Below are positions 51,786-62,261 of a stretch of DNA of 64,000 nucleotides, in pieces. Source of the stretch: Pelobacter sp. GTDB lineage: Bacteria; Desulfobacterota; Desulfuromonadia; Geobacterales; Pseudopelobacteraceae. A program made the position numbers and the translations under genes. The stretch's first letter is position 1; every line of letters begins with the position of its first letter. Location of the stretch: NCBI GenBank assembly GCA_030824515.1, contig JAVBXN010000012.1:1-64000 (forward strand). The letters run 5' to 3'. Below the pieces are notes generated by a model. It had not been told where the DNA came from. It did not search any database and saw only the letters and a program-made list of their open reading frames with translations.

Positions 51786-52009
51786 TTAACAACACCTTTG
51801 TGCATTAGCAACGCGGACTGGCAGACCATTTAATACTGGATAAACTATACTACATTAGCAGAAGACGGTCAGAATTCAAGCAGAACTATTCCCGTTTACA
51901 CCCTTTACAGAATCCCTTTACCTGTGCTAGCTTCAGAAAAATTCAGGTCCCGTGATGTGACGCACCCCTTCCAGATAAGTCACCCCATGGAGCCCCAGGA
52001 GCTCTTTAA

Positions 52010-53017
52010 ATGAAACGTAAGGCAATCGCCCTCCTCTCGGGAGGACTCGACTCGACGCTGGCAGTCAAGATGATGCTGGATATGGATATCGATGTCGAGG
52101 CCCTCAACTTCACCTCACCCTTCTGTACCTGCACCGGCAAAAATTCAGGCTGCAAATCCGAAGCTGTCCGTGTCGCCCAGGAATTCGACATCCCGATCAA
52201 AGTCGTCCACAAGGGCCTGGACTATCTGGAAATCGTCCGCAATCCCCGCCATGGCTACGGCAAGGGGGTCAACCCCTGTGTGGACTGTCGCATCTACCTG
52301 CTGCGCAAAGCCAAGGAGTACATGCTGGAGAGCGGAGCGGACTTCGTCATCACCGGTGAAGTGCTCGGCCAGCGCCCGATGAGCCAGCGGCGCGACACGC
52401 TGCGGGTGATCGAGCGGGAGAGCGGCCTGGAAGGGTTGCTTCTGCGCCCGCTCTCGGCACAGCACTTCGAGCCCACCATTCCGGAACGTGAAGGGTGGGT
52501 CGATCGTGAGAAGCTGATGGCAATCAAGGGGCGCTCGCGCAAGGAGCTGTTCGAACTGGCCGACGAGCTGGACGTGAAGAACTACCCCTGCCCGGCCGGC
52601 GGATGCCTGCTGACCGAGCTCTCCTTTGTACCCAAGATACAGGATATATTCGACCATTGCCAGGAGTTGGACCTGCGCGATTTCCGCCTGCTCAAGATCG
52701 GCCGCCATCTCCGCATCGGCGACTCGAGCAAGGTCATCATCGGCCGCAACGAAGCCGACAACAATCTCCTGGAAACCATCCGGCAGCCGGAAGAGGCGGC
52801 GCTGACCTGGCTGGACGGCAACACGCCGGTCGGCATCGTTACCGGGGCGCAGGGCGATGATCTCTACAGCCTGGCCGCCAGGATACTGCTGCGCTATACC
52901 AGGGCCGAACCGGGCAGCGCATGCAGAATGGAAGTCCGGGTCAACGGAGATACGCAAACTTTTTCGGTAAACAATGATCTCAACGAGAGCATGGTGGAGA
53001 GTTACCTGGTGGCTTGA
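52010..53017 (+). CDS. PP-loop ATPase/sulfurtransferase, MnmA/ThiI-related (335 aa)
   Basis: The PP-loop SGGLDSTLAVKMM is at 10-22. Cysteine pairs follow in CTCTGKNSGC, NPCVDC and YPCPAGGC. These are features of tRNA thiolation enzymes that carry persulfide or an Fe-S cluster. The arrangement is distinct from classic MnmA (usual length near 360) and belongs to a family often labelled tRNA (5-methylaminomethyl-2-thiouridylate) methyltransferase-like. The exact target base is not known. The stop overlaps the possible TTG start of the next gene. Confidence 0.7.
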   Translation: MKRKAIALLSGGLDSTLAVKMMLDMDIDVEALNFTSPFCTCTGKNSGCKSEAVRVAQEFDIPIKVVHKGLDYLEIVRNPRHGYGKGVNPCVDCRIYLLRKAKEYMLESGADFVITGEVLGQRPMSQRRDTLRVIERESGLEGLLLRPLSAQHFEPTIPEREGWVDREKLMAIKGRSRKELFELADELDVKNYPCPAGGCLLTELSFVPKIQDIFDHCQELDLRDFRLLKIGRHLRIGDSSKVIIGRNEADNNLLETIRQPEEAALTWLDGNTPVGIVTGAQGDDLYSLAARILLRYTRAEPGSACRMEVRVNGDTQTFSVNNDLNESMVESYLVA

Positions 53018-53047
53018 AAGCCGGCACTGTCGTTCGCCTGTATTCGC

Positions 53048-53076
53048 TTGACAGTGAACCTGATCGTTTCTATAGT
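53048..53076 (+). promoter_or_regulatory. Near-consensus sigma-70 promoter before the FHA gene
   Basis: TTGACA, 17 bases, TATAGT. The predicted start of transcription is near 53083, which is also the first base of the proposed ATG. Confidence 0.65.
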
Positions 53077-53082
53077 TCCGGC

Positions 53083-54075
53083 ATGCCATCAATCAGAATC
53101 CCTTCGGGAACAATCGTAAAGCCCCGCCAGAGTTTCAGGCAGGAAGCCCTGGCTGACACACTTGCAGAACTGTGTCAGCCGGGCAGCGATTTTACCGGTT
53201 TTATCTCGTTTGAATCCAACGACAACCTGCACCTGCTTTTTTTCTTCAAGGGCGCCCCCTACTCAGCCGGCAAATCCGTCGGCGAAAAGCCGTTCTCACT
53301 CTCGATCCGCGAATTCTTCCGGGAAATCAACCTTCCTGAAAACAGCGCCGCCTCCGTTTCGGTTCACGCGACGGACCCGGTACTGCTGAAGTGCCTGTTG
53401 ATCTTCATCCAGGACAACCTGACGGTCAAGGCGCCGGTGGCGCTGATCAACCTCGAGGCGGTGCTTGACCGGATCAGGCAGGAATCCGCCGATGCGCTGA
53501 TAATTCTCGAAAAGCAGGGTCTGTTCAACTTTTTCTTTTTCAAGGATGGCATCCGGGGAAAAAGTTATTATTCCGACCCGGACGTATTACAGAATGATGC
53601 TGTTGTGATGGAAGATCAGGTGCTGGAGTACGCATTCCGGGAAGGTGACGTGGATGCGCTGGTCTACCGAAACATGGCCACGATGGGGGCAGCCGATTCG
53701 GACGGCATCGATCTGGCGCAAATGCTGTCACTTCTGGGAAACAGGGGACAAATCCAGCTCACGGCCGAATCTCCGTACGGAAGCAGGATCAGGTTGTCGG
53801 TCACCGGCGGGCCGCTGACCGGGAAGAGTTTTGAGGCGCGGATTCCATGTGTGCTGGGGAGAAAAGACAGCGATGTGATCGTGGCCGACCCGATGGTTTC
53901 CAAGACGCACGCCGCGATCCGGCTCCTGGAAGGCAGGCTGACGCTGGTGGACCTGAACAGCACCAACGGCACCACGCTCAACGACCGGCCGGTCAAACAG
54001 CAGGAGCTGAAAAAAGGCGATTTGATCGGCATGGGCAGCACATACCTGAAGTTTCTTGGCGTAGTCCCCGAATAA
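53083..54075 (+). CDS. DUF4388-like plus FHA domain protein
   Basis: From ATG 53083 (MPSIRIPSG) the protein has 330 residues. The frame opens at TTG 53014 overlapping the upstream stop. The first 200 residues (FTGFISFESNDNLHLLFFFKGAPYSAGKSVG; a second half FNFFFFKDGIRGKSYY) resemble the DUF4388/PATAN-type sensor of this group. The C-terminal FHA domain binds phosphothreonine: VLGRKDSDVIVADPMVSKTHAAI and DLNSTNGTTLNDRPV. The ATG lacks a ribosome site, which fits either a leaderless mRNA or the upstream TTG start. Confidence 0.78.
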   Translation: MPSIRIPSGTIVKPRQSFRQEALADTLAELCQPGSDFTGFISFESNDNLHLLFFFKGAPYSAGKSVGEKPFSLSIREFFREINLPENSAASVSVHATDPVLLKCLLIFIQDNLTVKAPVALINLEAVLDRIRQESADALIILEKQGLFNFFFFKDGIRGKSYYSDPDVLQNDAVVMEDQVLEYAFREGDVDALVYRNMATMGAADSDGIDLAQMLSLLGNRGQIQLTAESPYGSRIRLSVTGGPLTGKSFEARIPCVLGRKDSDVIVADPMVSKTHAAIRLLEGRLTLVDLNSTNGTTLNDRPVKQQELKKGDLIGMGSTYLKFLGVVPE

Positions 54076-54105
54076 TCCGCGGTAAATCCATGGTCAAAAA
54101 AAACA

Positions 54106-54134
54106 GGGCGAAGCAGAGAAATTCTGCTTCGCCC
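54106..54134. terminator. Terminator between FHA gene and accA
   Basis: GGGCGAAGCAGA and its complement form a 12-bp stem. The T run is strong on the minus side (TGTTTTTTTT) and weak on the plus side. It therefore ends the dnaE-accA transcript and probably also the FHA gene. Confidence 0.85.
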
Positions 54135-54178
54135 TCGGCTTTTCAAGAATGACACAAATCGACCCGCCAGCTGATCAA

Positions 54179-55135
54179 CTACTCCGCGCAGCGCGTCATT
54201 GCACGGAACTTCCTGTAGCGTCCCTCCACCAGCTCATCGCCGGAAAGCTTGTTCAACTCGGCCAGATTGCGCGCTATCGCCTCTTTCATGGCCGCTGCGG
54301 TGGCCTCGTGGTCGCGGTGGGCGCCGCCGATCGGCTCCTTGATGATCTCGTCAATGACACCCAGCTTGATGATGTCCTGGGCGGTCGGCTTGAGCGCCTC
54401 GGCCGCCTGGGCGCCTTTGGTGCCGTCGGACCAGAGTATCGCGGCGCACCCTTCGGGAGAAATTACGGCGTAGACCGAATGCTCCAGCATCAGGATCCGG
54501 TCGCCGACCGCGATTGCCAGAGCGCCGCCCGATCCGCCCTCACCGGTGATGCAAACGATGATCGGGGTCTTCAGGCTGGCCATCTCGCGCAGGTTGCGGG
54601 CGATCGCCTCGGCCTGGCCGCGCTCCTCGGCGCCGATGCCGGGATAGGCGCCGGGCGTATCGACAAAGGTGATCACCGGCAGCTTGAACTGCTCGGCCAT
54701 CTGCATCAGGCGCAGGGCCTTGCGGTAGCCTTCCGGATTGGGCATGCCGAAGTTGCGGTAGACCTTCTCCTTGGTGTCGCGCCCCTTCTGATGGCCGATC
54801 ACCATCACCGGCTGATCGTTGAAACGGGCCAGTCCGCCCACTATGGCATGGTCGTCGCCGAAATTGCGGTCGCCATGAAGCTCCACAAACTCGGTGAACA
54901 TGTATTTGATGTAGTCCAAAGTAAAGGGACGGTTGATGTGACGCGCCACCTGGGCGGTCTGCCAGCGGGAAAGATTGGAGAAGATATCGGCGCGCATCTC
55001 TTCGACACGCCCCTCCAGCGCGCTCACGTCAGCGGCGATATCCAGGCCGTTGCTGGCCAGGGAATTCAGCTCCTCGATCTTCTTTTCCAGCTCCACAATC
55101 GGTTTTTCAAATTCCAGATAAAACGGAGTAGCCAT
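54179..55135 (-). CDS. accA: Acetyl-CoA carboxylase carboxyltransferase subunit alpha
   Basis: AccA transfers the carboxyl group to acetyl-CoA for fatty-acid synthesis. Typical segments are FELHGDR-like [66 protein letters not shown] and [14 protein letters not shown]. The length is 318 residues. It follows dnaE, as in many proteobacteria. accD is not in the window. Confidence 0.95.
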   Translation of the reverse strand: MATPFYLEFEKPIVELEKKIEELNSLASNGLDIAADVSALEGRVEEMRADIFSNLSRWQTAQVARHINRPFTLDYIKYMFTEFVELHGDRNFGDDHAIVGGLARFNDQPVMVIGHQKGRDTKEKVYRNFGMPNPEGYRKALRLMQMAEQFKLPVITFVDTPGAYPGIGAEERGQAEAIARNLREMASLKTPIIVCITGEGGSGGALAIAVGDRILMLEHSVYAVISPEGCAAILWSDGTKGAQAAEALKPTAQDIIKLGVIDEIIKEPIGGAHRDHEATAAAMKEAIARNLAELNKLSGDELVEGRYRKFRAMTRCAE

Positions 55136-55317
55136 TATGACACCTCATTCATTTTCACAAGAAAAGTACGGAGCTTCAGCAGTGATAAATTTAACCGGGG
55201 TGAATGGCAGCGCGCAGGAGCATTGAAACCACCCCGACTTGATGCTACACGTTTACCCTTATAAAATATGACTTTTTGCCGATTCGCGCTTCTGTGTTAA
55301 TCCTGCGTTTTTTATTA

Positions 55318-58300
55318 TTACTCAAAAGTGGCGGCATTATAACCGAACAGGCGCTCCACTTCCAGTCTTAATTCATCACTGGCCGAAACGTTCATTTCGG
55401 ACGGCAGCGGCATGGTTGAACAGCTGCGCTGCGGCAGCACAAACTGGACGAAGGCCGGAACTCCGCCGCGGTGTCGCTCGATGATGATTTTCAGCGCATC
55501 GATCTGCTCAACCGGAGTGCTGTCCATCCGCACGGTAAACAGCACCTTCTTGGTGGTCTGCGCCCTGGCCTCGGAAAGCAGCCTGATATCTCCGGCCGGG
55601 CCGCGCTGTTGCTGCTGCCACTTATTGCCGCCTTCCTTGTTGGCCTGAACCAGAACCTTACACCCCTTTTCGCCTTTTTCCAGTTTACCGACCACCAGCA
55701 GCGGATCGTCGGATTTCAGCAGGGTGGAGCTGGTGGCATAGATATCGGAAAAAACGGTGATCTCCACCGAACCGGTCAGGTCTTCGATCGTGACGAACCC
55801 CATCCGGTCCCCCTTCTTGGTGGTGATCTCCTTGAAGGCCGAGACAATGCCGCAGATGCGCACCTCGCTGCCGTCGGCCATTTCCACCATGTTGGCGATC
55901 TCGGTGTTGGCCAGCCGCCGGATGTCGTCGATATAGCGGTCCAGTGGATGCCCGGTAATCAGAAAGCCCAGCGCCTCTTTCTCGAAGGCCAGCTTTTCCT
56001 TGTCGTGCCACTCGGGAACATTGGGCAGCTTCAGGCCGCCATTGCCATTGCCCCGCACCACCTCCTCAGTGCCAAACAGTGAAACCTGGGCGCTGGCCTT
56101 TTCCTCCTGGATTTTCTGACCGTAACTCGTGGCCGCTTCCAGCCCCTCGATCAGCGCAGCGCGGTAAGCGCCGGTGGAATCGAACGCGCCGCACTTGATC
56201 AGCGATTCGATCACCCGCTTGTTGACCCGGCGCAGGTCAACCCGCTCGCAGAAGTCGTACAGCCCCTTGAAGGCGCCCTCTTTTCTGGCCTCCAGTATCG
56301 CCTCGATCGCGCCGGCGCCGACGTTCTTGACCGCCCCCAGGCCGAAACGCATCGAATGACCGACCACGGTGAACGACAACCCGGAGCTGTTGATGTCGGG
56401 CGGCAGCACCTCCAGTCCCTGTTCGCGGCAGTCGCTGATGTTCTTGATCACCTTGTCGGTGCTGTCCATGTCGCAGGTCAGGAGCGCCGCCATGAACTCG
56501 ACCGGGTAATGGGCCTTGAGATAGGCGGTCTGATAGGCGATCAGGGCATAGGCGGCCGAGTGCGACTTATTGAAGCCGTACTCGGCGAACTTGGCCATCT
56601 GGTCGAAGATCGCTTCGGCCTTTTTCGTGTCGATTCCCAGCCCTTTGGCGCCGGCCAGGAACGTGTCCTTCTGGCGCTCCATCTCCTTGGCGTCCTTCTT
56701 ACCCATGGCGCGCCGCAAAAGGTCGGCCTGTCCCAGCGAATAGCCGGCCAGCGAGCGGGAAATCTGCATGACCTGCTCCTGGTAGACAATGACGCCATAG
56801 GTGTCCTTCAGGATTATTTCCAGCTGGGGCAGGTCGTAGACCACCTTTTGGCGGCCGTGCTTGCGCTCGATGAAATCATCCACCATGCCGCATCCGAGCG
56901 GTCCGGGACGATAGAGGGCGCAGGCGGCGATCACGTCCTCGAAGCAGGACGGCTTCAGCTTGACCAGCATCTCCTTCATGCCGCTGGATTCCAGCTGGAA
57001 CACGCCGGTGGTGTTACCGGCGGTGATCAGGTCGTAACTGGCCTGGTCATCATCGCGCAGGAGAGTGATGTCGAAATCCGGGTCTTTGCCCGCCCGCACC
57101 AGCCTGACGGCATTTTCGATCACGGTCAGGTTCTTGAGTCCCAGGAAGTCGAACTTGACCAGGCCGACCAGTTCGACGTACTTCATCGAATACTGGGTAT
57201 TGATCGAACCGGTCTTCTGGTCCTTGTAAAGCGGCAGGAACTCTTCCAGCTGATCCGGGGCCACCACCACGGCGGCGGCATGGGTCGAGGCATGGCGGGT
57301 CAACCCCTCCAGGCATAGCGCGGTATCCAGAAGGTCTTTGACCTGCGGGTCTTCCGCGGACAGTTCCTTTAGCTGCGGTTCCTGCTGCAGGGCCTTGCTC
57401 AGGGTCATCTTCAGGTCGTCCGGGATCAGCTTGGCGATCCTGTCCACATCGCCGTAGGTCATGTTCAGCGCGCGGCCAACGTCGCGCACCACGGCCTTGG
57501 CGCCCATGGTTCCGAAGGTGATGATCTGGCAGACCCGGTCGCGCCCGTACTTTTCCACCATGTACTGGATCACCTCGCCGCGGCGGTCCTGGCAGAAGTC
57601 CACGTCGATATCAGGCATGGAGATGCGTTCCGGATTCAGGAAACGTTCGAACAGCAGGTTATAGGGGAGCGGATCCAGATCGGTGATCTTGATCGAATAG
57701 GCCACCAGCGAACCGGCCGCCGAGCCCCTGCCCGGCCCGACCGGAATGCCGCGGTCCTTGGCCCAGCGGATGAAGTCGGACACGATCAGGAAGTAAGCCG
57801 GGAACTTCATCTCGCGGATACAGTCCAGTTCGACCGTCAGACGGTCAAAATATGCCTGCTGCTGCTCCAGCGTCATGTCGGGATACTTGGCCAGGATCGT
57901 GACCATGCGCTCCTTGAGCCCCTCGGTGGCCAGATCCCTGAGCATGTCGTCGTGGTTCTGCCCTGCGGGAGGGTCGAAGTGCGGGAAATAGTAGGTCTTG
58001 CCGTCCACCGGCAGATCCAGGTTGCAGCGCTCGGCAACCACCAGGGTATTGCTGACCGCCTCCGGGGCGTAGGAGAAGGCCCGTGCCATCTCCTCCGGCG
58101 ATTTCACATAGAACTCCTCCGCCGAAAAACGCATGTGGGTCGGGTCGCTCATGGTCTTGCCGGTCTGGATGCAGAGCAGCACCTCGTGGGCCCGGGCGTC
58201 CTCGCGGTTCAGGTAATGGCAGTCGTTGGTGGCCACCAGTGGCAGCTTCAGCTCCGCAGCCACCTCCATCAGGCGCTTGTTTACCAGGTCCTGCTCGGTC

Positions 58301-58872
58301 AGCGTGTTTTCCTGCAGTTCGATATAGTAGCGTTCCGGGAACAGCTCGCTGTACCAGCGGGCGGTGGCGACGGCGTCCTCCATCCGTCCCCGGCCGCACT
58401 GCATCGCCACCTCCCCCTTCAGGCAGGCCGACAGCGCGATCAGCCCCTCGGAATGGCCCGAGAGCAGCTCGCGGTCTATGCGGGGGCGATAGTAGAAGCC
58501 CTCCTTGTAGCCGGCCGAGGTCAGGTAGGAGAGGTTCCTGTAACCCTGCATGTTCTCGCAAAGCAGGATCAGGTGGTAGGCCGCGTCGGAAATCCCCCTG
58601 GCATCCCGGGAAAAGCGCGATTCGGGCGCCAGGTACAATTCGCAGCCGATGATCGGCTTGACGCCGGCCTTCTTGCATTTGAGGTAGAACTCGGCCGCCC
58701 CGAACATGTTGCCATGGTCGGTGATCGCCACTGCCGGCATGTTCTGTTCCTTGGCCTTGGAGATCAGGTCATCGAAGCGGATCGCACCGTCCAGCAGCGA
58801 GTATTGGGTGTGAAGATGGAGGTGGACAAAGGTGCTTGAGGATACGTTTCCAGCAATATCGGATGGTTCCAT
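55318..58872 (-). CDS. dnaE: DNA polymerase III alpha subunit
   Basis: 1184 residues of the DnaE1 type. It has a PHP domain (FVHLHLHTQYSLLDG at about 15-29, DHGNMFGA), a palm with catalytic PDIDVDF (and GRGSAAGSLVAY before it), a finger region, helix-hairpin-helix, and a C-terminal OB fold (ICGIVSAFKEITTKKGDRMGFVTIEDLTG). It is the main replicative polymerase. There is no proofreading exonuclease insertion, as expected for DnaE1. Confidence 0.96.
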   Translation of the reverse strand: MEPSDIAGNVSSSTFVHLHLHTQYSLLDGAIRFDDLISKAKEQNMPAVAITDHGNMFGAAEFYLKCKKAGVKPIIGCELYLAPESRFSRDARGISDAAYHLILLCENMQGYRNLSYLTSAGYKEGFYYRPRIDRELLSGHSEGLIALSACLKGEVAMQCGRGRMEDAVATARWYSELFPERYYIELQENTLTEQDLVNKRLMEVAAELKLPLVATNDCHYLNREDARAHEVLLCIQTGKTMSDPTHMRFSAEEFYVKSPEEMARAFSYAPEAVSNTLVVAERCNLDLPVDGKTYYFPHFDPPAGQNHDDMLRDLATEGLKERMVTILAKYPDMTLEQQQAYFDRLTVELDCIREMKFPAYFLIVSDFIRWAKDRGIPVGPGRGSAAGSLVAYSIKITDLDPLPYNLLFERFLNPERISMPDIDVDFCQDRRGEVIQYMVEKYGRDRVCQIITFGTMGAKAVVRDVGRALNMTYGDVDRIAKLIPDDLKMTLSKALQQEPQLKELSAEDPQVKDLLDTALCLEGLTRHASTHAAAVVVAPDQLEEFLPLYKDQKTGSINTQYSMKYVELVGLVKFDFLGLKNLTVIENAVRLVRAGKDPDFDITLLRDDDQASYDLITAGNTTGVFQLESSGMKEMLVKLKPSCFEDVIAACALYRPGPLGCGMVDDFIERKHGRQKVVYDLPQLEIILKDTYGVIVYQEQVMQISRSLAGYSLGQADLLRRAMGKKDAKEMERQKDTFLAGAKGLGIDTKKAEAIFDQMAKFAEYGFNKSHSAAYALIAYQTAYLKAHYPVEFMAALLTCDMDSTDKVIKNISDCREQGLEVLPPDINSSGLSFTVVGHSMRFGLGAVKNVGAGAIEAILEARKEGAFKGLYDFCERVDLRRVNKRVIESLIKCGAFDSTGAYRAALIEGLEAATSYGQKIQEEKASAQVSLFGTEEVVRGNGNGGLKLPNVPEWHDKEKLAFEKEALGFLITGHPLDRYIDDIRRLANTEIANMVEMADGSEVRICGIVSAFKEITTKKGDRMGFVTIEDLTGSVEITVFSDIYATSSTLLKSDDPLLVVGKLEKGEKGCKVLVQANKEGGNKWQQQQRGPAGDIRLLSEARAQTTKKVLFTVRMDSTPVEQIDALKIIIERHRGGVPAFVQFVLPQRSCSTMPLPSEMNVSASDELRLEVERLFGYNAATFE

Positions 58873-59025
58873 GGGGTACTGCCTCCGGACAAATCAATGA
58901 GGCTTGATTATGCCTCATGGCTAGATATGGTGTCAAGGGAAGGGAGTCGGCGCAAGATTTTGTATTCGATGAAGAAAAAAAGTATCCCGAAAAGATTCTG
59001 CATTGCAACCCCGCACAATCCGGTC

Positions 59026-59757
59026 CTACCCTATATCGAAACCATCCCTGAGCATGCGCATTATCTCGATCTGGCGGTTGAAAAGAAACTTTGCAATATG
59101 CCTTTCCGATGTTTTGTCCGATGTGAAACCGAATATGAAGCGTGGCAGCGAGCCATCTTCCAGCGCGGTAATGAATCTGGCTGGCACCTTGATATCACAG
59201 GACGTATTGATATTATCCGCATCCGGCAACTGGAACGACAGTTTCCCGTCACCCCAGGTATCTATGTCAACCGTATGATCGACCACCATGATGGTTCCCG
59301 CTGTAGACAGTTCGATCAGCTCGCCCCTTACCTTACCTTCCGGCGTCAGGTACTGGGCATCTATCGGTGGATGGACCCTGAGGCGGATATGGTTCCTGCG
59401 TTCGGCACCGATCTCCACATAGCAGGGGTGATACAAAGAAACGGTTTTTTCCTTGATGCTCACCTGGCGAGCCTTCACAACGATATCGTGCTTGAATATT
59501 TTGCTGCGAATGAAAGTGTAGTTGTCATCGGAAATTGCCACAGCCTGACGCGGGTTGACCCGCAGTTCCAGCTCATCCCTGCCGACACCGGCAACCGTGG
59601 CATTGAACGAGAGCGGCATCCCCTTGTAGTAATTGATCAGCTGCAATTCCAGACCGGGATCATTTCTGAGTGCGGTTTTAAAGGCCGACATGATGTCGAT
59701 CTGGTCTTCGGACAATGTCTTTTGAATGCAGGTTCTGTAGAGGTGTGTGTATTTCAT
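59026..59757 (-). CDS. PilZ domain protein, likely c-di-GMP binding (243 aa)
   Basis: The N-terminal half is a YcgR-like beta domain (about 35-110). RRNHIRLRV (about 120-128) and the following ELSTAGT fit the PilZ R-x3-R and (D/E)-x-S-x2-G motifs that bind c-di-GMP. It lies upstream of dnaE in the same direction. It may act on motility or surface attachment, as YcgR-type proteins do. Confidence 0.85.
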   Translation of the reverse strand: MKYTHLYRTCIQKTLSEDQIDIMSAFKTALRNDPGLELQLINYYKGMPLSFNATVAGVGRDELELRVNPRQAVAISDDNYTFIRSKIFKHDIVVKARQVSIKEKTVSLYHPCYVEIGAERRNHIRLRVHPPIDAQYLTPEGKVRGELIELSTAGTIMVVDHTVDIDTWGDGKLSFQLPDADNINTSCDIKVPARFITALEDGSLPRFIFGFTSDKTSERHIAKFLFNRQIEIMRMLRDGFDIG

Positions 59758-59913
59758 CCGTATCCCCCGTGTTTATGCCGCCGGTAACCGAGTCAGGCAT
59801 GCGACCGTATCAGTCGTTCATACCAGAGTTCAGCCGGCATTTCCACATGATTAACAGACAATTAAGTACTAAACACCTTAGATATGAACCGACTGGATTC
59901 CGGGATGCAAAAA

Positions 59914-59943
59914 AGCCCCGCCTCAGGAACCGGGAGCGGGGCT
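59914..59943 (-). terminator. Terminator of sucC-sucD
   Basis: On the minus strand AGCCCCGC, 14-base loop, GCGGGGCT, TTTTTTGC. It lies about 30 bases past the sucD stop. Confidence 0.9.
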
Positions 59944-59971
59944 ATTGATTTTGCTGTCGCGAACAAACAGA

Positions 59972-60901
59972 CTACTTCTTGGCCTTCCTGGCAGCCGGCT
60001 TGGCGACCGCTGTTTCCTCATTCTTGCCGGCGGTGGCCATCGCCTCCAGCATCGCCTCGCCCATCCTGGTCGGACTGGTGGAGACAACCACGCCACACTC
60101 CTGCAGGGTGCGGATCTTGTCCTCGGCCTTGCCCTTGCCGCCGGTAATGATCGCGCCGGCATGCCCCATGCGCTTGCCCGGGGGAGCGGTTACTCCGGCA
60201 ATGAAGGCCGCCACCGGTTTTTTCATGTTCTTCTTGATCCACTCGGCCGCCGCCTCTTCCGCACCGCCGCCGATCTCGCCGATCATGAAGACGCCTTCGG
60301 TTTCGGGATCCTGGTTAAAGAGCGTCAGAACGTCGATGAAGTTCATGCCGATGATCGGGTCACCGCCGATGCCGACGCAGGTTGACTGGCCCAAACCGAC
60401 ATCGGTCAACTGTTTGACCGCCTCGTAGGTCAGTGTGCCGCTGCGCGAGACGACGCCGATCTTGCCCTTTTTGTGGATATGGCCGGGCATGATGCCGACC
60501 TTGCATTCGCCGGGCGTGATTACGCCGGGACAGTTGGGGCCGACCAGCCTGGTCTTGCTCCCCTGCAGCACCGCCTTGACCGGCACCATGTCGCGCACCG
60601 GGATGCCCTCGGTGATGCAGACCGCCAGTTCAATCCCTGCATCGGCCGCCTCAAGGATCGCGTCGGCCGCGCCGGGAGGCGGTACGAAGATCATCGAAAC
60701 GTTGGCATGGGTGTACTTGACCGCTTCGGCCACGGTGTTGAAGACCGGGATGCCTTCGATGTGGATGCCGCCTTTGCCCGGTGTAACGCCGGCCACGATG
60801 TTGGCGCCGTATTCACGGCACTGCTGGGTATGGAACAGGCCGCTCCGGCCGGTGATGCCCTGCACCAGGATTTTTGAGTTTTTATTGAGCAGTATTGACA
60901 T
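59972..60901 (-). CDS. sucD: Succinyl-CoA synthetase subunit alpha
   Basis: It forms succinyl-CoA or generates ATP/GTP in the TCA cycle. The CoA site [49 protein letters not shown] and the phospho-histidine segment [11 protein letters not shown] are all present. There are 309 residues, ending in a lysine-rich tail. It is co-directional with sucC, 88 bases away. Confidence 0.95.
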   Translation of the reverse strand: MSILLNKNSKILVQGITGRSGLFHTQQCREYGANIVAGVTPGKGGIHIEGIPVFNTVAEAVKYTHANVSMIFVPPPGAADAILEAADAGIELAVCITEGIPVRDMVPVKAVLQGSKTRLVGPNCPGVITPGECKVGIMPGHIHKKGKIGVVSRSGTLTYEAVKQLTDVGLGQSTCVGIGGDPIIGMNFIDVLTLFNQDPETEGVFMIGEIGGGAEEAAAEWIKKNMKKPVAAFIAGVTAPPGKRMGHAGAIITGGKGKAEDKIRTLQECGVVVSTSPTRMGEAMLEAMATAGKNEETAVAKPAARKAKK

Positions 60902-60989
60902 AATGCCGTCTCCATTTTGTCTGTTTTCTGTAGGGGCAAATCTTGAGTTTGCCCATGACCGGCGCTCACAAGGACCGCGCTGGCATGGT

Positions 60990-62147
60990 CTATCCCAGCA
61001 TCTTCACGATCCGCGCCGCCGCGTCACCCAGGTTGTCGCCGACCTGGACATTAAGGCCCGATTCGCGCAACAGCCTCTTGCCCTCCTCGACCTTGCTGCC
61101 ATCCATGCGGACCACGATCGGAAGCGTGCAGTTGACCTCGCCGGCCGCTTCGATGATGCCGTGCGCAATCACGTCGCAGCGCATGATGCCGCCGAAGATG
61201 TTGACGAATACCCCTTTGACGTCATGGTCCTGGAGGATGATCCGGAATGCCTCGGCCACCTTCTCGCGTGTGGCTCCGCCTCCAACATCCAGGAAGTTGG
61301 CAGGTTCGCCGCCGCACTCCTTGAGAACGTCCAGGGTGGCCATGGCCAGACCGGCGCCGTTGACCAGACAGCCGATCGAGCCGGTCAGTTTGATGTAGGC
61401 CAAATCGTATTTGCCAGCGGTGATTTCCAGCGGATCCAGCTGGGAATAGTCCATCATGTCCGGATATTCACGGTGACGGTAGACCGCATTGTCGTCGAAG
61501 GTGATCTTGGCGTCCATGGCCATCAGCCAGCCGGCCTTGGTGACCACCAGCGGATTTATTTCGACCAGCGCACAGTCCTTTTCCTGGCAGGCGCGGTACA
61601 GGTTCATCAGCAGTTCGACACAGTCCTCGCAGACCGAGCCGGACAGCCCCAGCGCCAGGGAAATCTTGCGGGCCTGGTAAGGGCGCAGGCCGGTGAAGGG
61701 ATCGATCTGCAGCGTATGGATCTTTTCCGGGCTCTTGCTGGCCACCTCCTCGATGTCCATGCCCCCTTCGGCCGAGGCGATCAGGATGTAGCGCGAGGTT
61801 TCACGGTCAAGCGTGATCGAAAGATAGAATTCCCGGGCGATTTCGACCGCCTCCTCCACCAGAATACGACGGACCTTCAAACCTTCCGGACCGGTCTGAT
61901 TGGTAACCAGCGTACGGCCGAACAGTTCCTTGCCGTATTCCATAGCCTGTTCCGGGTAGTGCACAAGCTTGACCCCGCCCGCCTTGCCGCGTCCACCGGC
62001 ATAGATCTGGGCCTTGACCACACAGCGTCCCCCCATCATCTTGGCGGCCCGCTCAACCTGATCGGAAGTCAGCGCCACCCTTCCGCGTGGAATCGGGATG
62101 CCGTAACTGCTCAGAATTTCCTTGGCCTGATACTCATGAATGTTCAT
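60990..62147 (-). CDS. sucC: Succinyl-CoA synthetase subunit beta
   Basis: The start at 62147 ([22 protein letters not shown]) follows GGAGCG and matches the family; the frame extends to 62231 without support. An ATP-grasp domain is followed by the CoA-ligase domain, with [18 protein letters not shown] and [15 protein letters not shown]. It has 385 residues. Geobacter-type organisms may rely on this enzyme or on a CoA transferase for the same step. Confidence 0.95.
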   Translation of the reverse strand: MNIHEYQAKEILSSYGIPIPRGRVALTSDQVERAAKMMGGRCVVKAQIYAGGRGKAGGVKLVHYPEQAMEYGKELFGRTLVTNQTGPEGLKVRRILVEEAVEIAREFYLSITLDRETSRYILIASAEGGMDIEEVASKSPEKIHTLQIDPFTGLRPYQARKISLALGLSGSVCEDCVELLMNLYRACQEKDCALVEINPLVVTKAGWLMAMDAKITFDDNAVYRHREYPDMMDYSQLDPLEITAGKYDLAYIKLTGSIGCLVNGAGLAMATLDVLKECGGEPANFLDVGGGATREKVAEAFRIILQDHDVKGVFVNIFGGIMRCDVIAHGIIEAAGEVNCTLPIVVRMDGSKVEEGKRLLRESGLNVQVGDNLGDAAARIVKMLG

Positions 62148-62261
62148 GCTGTACGCTCCGTCGGATAAATTTTGGGAATTATAACAGGAAAAAAAGCGTA
62201 TACAAGCGGTATTTACTGGAAGTGAACACATTTAATATGACTAAATAGTTGTATGACCACA

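Noticed and set aside
58897-59787. 296-residue plus-strand frame opposite the PilZ gene
   Set aside because: The minus-strand frame has clear PilZ motifs; this one has none.
60435-62168. 577-residue plus-strand reading frame opposite sucD and sucC
   Set aside because: It is antisense to two certain genes, has no ribosome site, and its composition reflects the third-codon GC bias of the real strand.
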